DNA from: JAGXLC01 sp041686375
GTDB taxonomy: Bacteria > Bacteroidota > Bacteroidia > Bacteroidales > UBA12077
Assembly: GCA_041686375.1 (NCBI GenBank)
Contig: JAWLEB010000078.1
Coordinates: 1 to 6,366, forward strand
Direction: 5' to 3'
Length of the DNA stretch: 6,366 bases
The translations under genes and the position numbers were made by a program. The stretch's first letter is position 1, and the number at the start of each line of letters is the position of its first letter. Of this stretch, positions 6,179 to 6,366 are shown in pieces. The notes beneath the pieces were generated by a model. That model saw nothing but the letters and a program-made list of their open reading frames with translations, was not told where the DNA came from and searched no databases.

Positions 6179-6227
6179 CCCGCGCGATTTTGCCTGGCCT
6201 TCGCGCGATTAAGCCGGAGGTACTTCC
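6179..6227. repeat. GC-rich patch with paired CGCGCGATT repeats
   Basis: CGCGCGATT occurs at 6181-6189 and 6202-6210, exactly 21 bp apart (two helical turns). The second copy sits in the 8-bp palindrome TCGCGCGA (6201-6208). Because CGCGCG is self-complementary, the copies can also pair as a 6-bp stem. A near-palindrome GGAGGTACTTCC follows at 6216-6227. The patch is clearly more GC-rich than its surroundings and codes for nothing recognisable. Confidence 0.45.
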
Positions 6228-6228
6228 C

Positions 6229-6244
6229 AATAGCTTCAGCTATT
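6229..6244. repeat. Palindrome AATAGCT-TC-AGCTATT
   Basis: A perfect 7-bp inverted repeat around two bases. With a 2-nt centre it is better suited to a DNA-binding dimer site or cruciform than to an RNA hairpin. Its function is unknown. Confidence 0.4.
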
Positions 6245-6299
6245 TCCCTTTCCGCCTAATAAAATTTTGTTATAAATCAAGGAAGCAGGGAGGGTTTTT

Positions 6300-6361
6300 G
6301 GATAAAATACTGTTTGAGTTCCGATTTTTATTCCAAAATCGGAACGAGTTTTATTTTATCC
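6300..6361. repeat. Nested inverted repeat (10-bp outer and 11-bp inner stem)
   Basis: The outer arms GGATAAAATA (6300-6309) and TATTTTATCC (6352-6361) pair perfectly. Inside them GTTCCGATTTT (6318-6328) and AAAATCGGAAC (6335-6345) pair perfectly around the loop TATTCC. The unpaired internal segments are CTGTTTGA (left) and GAGTTT (right). All 21 pairs are Watson-Crick. The element lies at the window edge and may extend further; it could be a dispersed palindromic repeat, the end of a mobile element, or a strong structured RNA. Confidence 0.6.
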
Positions 6362-6366
6362 GTGGG

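Noticed and set aside
6300..6366. Insertion-sequence end or attachment site
   Set aside because: The inverted arms enclose only about 40 bp, no transposase or integrase gene is visible, and no target-site duplication can be defined inside the window.

Overview
The window looks like AT-rich chromosomal DNA from a member of the Bacteroidetes (Bacteroidota). The reasons are: most starts lack a Shine-Dalgarno sequence, the intergenic DNA carries TAnnTTTG elements of the Bacteroidetes -7 type, and the downstream non-coding DNA is full of short degenerate tandem repeats and small hairpins. No rRNA, tRNA, CRISPR array or transposase gene is visible.

Left part (1-1554, minus strand): one reading frame stays open without a stop for 518 codons and runs off the left edge. 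It encodes a predicted ABC-class ATPase of the COG3044 / PF09818 type, with Walker A, signature-like and Walker B motifs all intact. The open frames on the opposite strand of this stretch are antisense shadows.

Middle (1555-1643): an 89-bp divergent promoter region. It holds two back-to-back TAnnTTTG elements that form a perfect 9-bp inverted repeat, one facing the ATPase gene and one facing the sugar cassette.

Centre (1644-5627, plus strand): three tightly spaced genes that look like one operon. They encode an NAD(P)-dependent nucleotide-sugar epimerase/dehydratase, a PLP-dependent DegT/DnrJ/EryC1/StrS aminotransferase, and a glutamine-dependent asparagine-synthase-like amidotransferase. 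The natural reading is synthesis of an amino- and/or amide-modified nucleotide sugar for a surface polysaccharide or glycoconjugate: the first enzyme modifies the sugar, the second installs an amino group, and the third amidates a carboxylate. The exact product cannot be read from the sequence. No glycosyltransferase, flippase or polymerase gene is present in the window.

Right part (5628-6366): about 740 bp without a convincing gene but rich in structure. In order it holds a degenerate 10-11 bp tandem array, two 31-nt hairpin repeats with compensatory stem changes, a short terminator-like hairpin, a 19-codon signal-peptide-like mini-ORF with a strong ribosome binding site, a 12-bp T/A-rich hairpin, a GC-rich patch with paired CGCGCGATT repeats, and a 62-nt nested inverted repeat at the right edge. 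This is most likely a mosaic of dispersed non-coding repeats.
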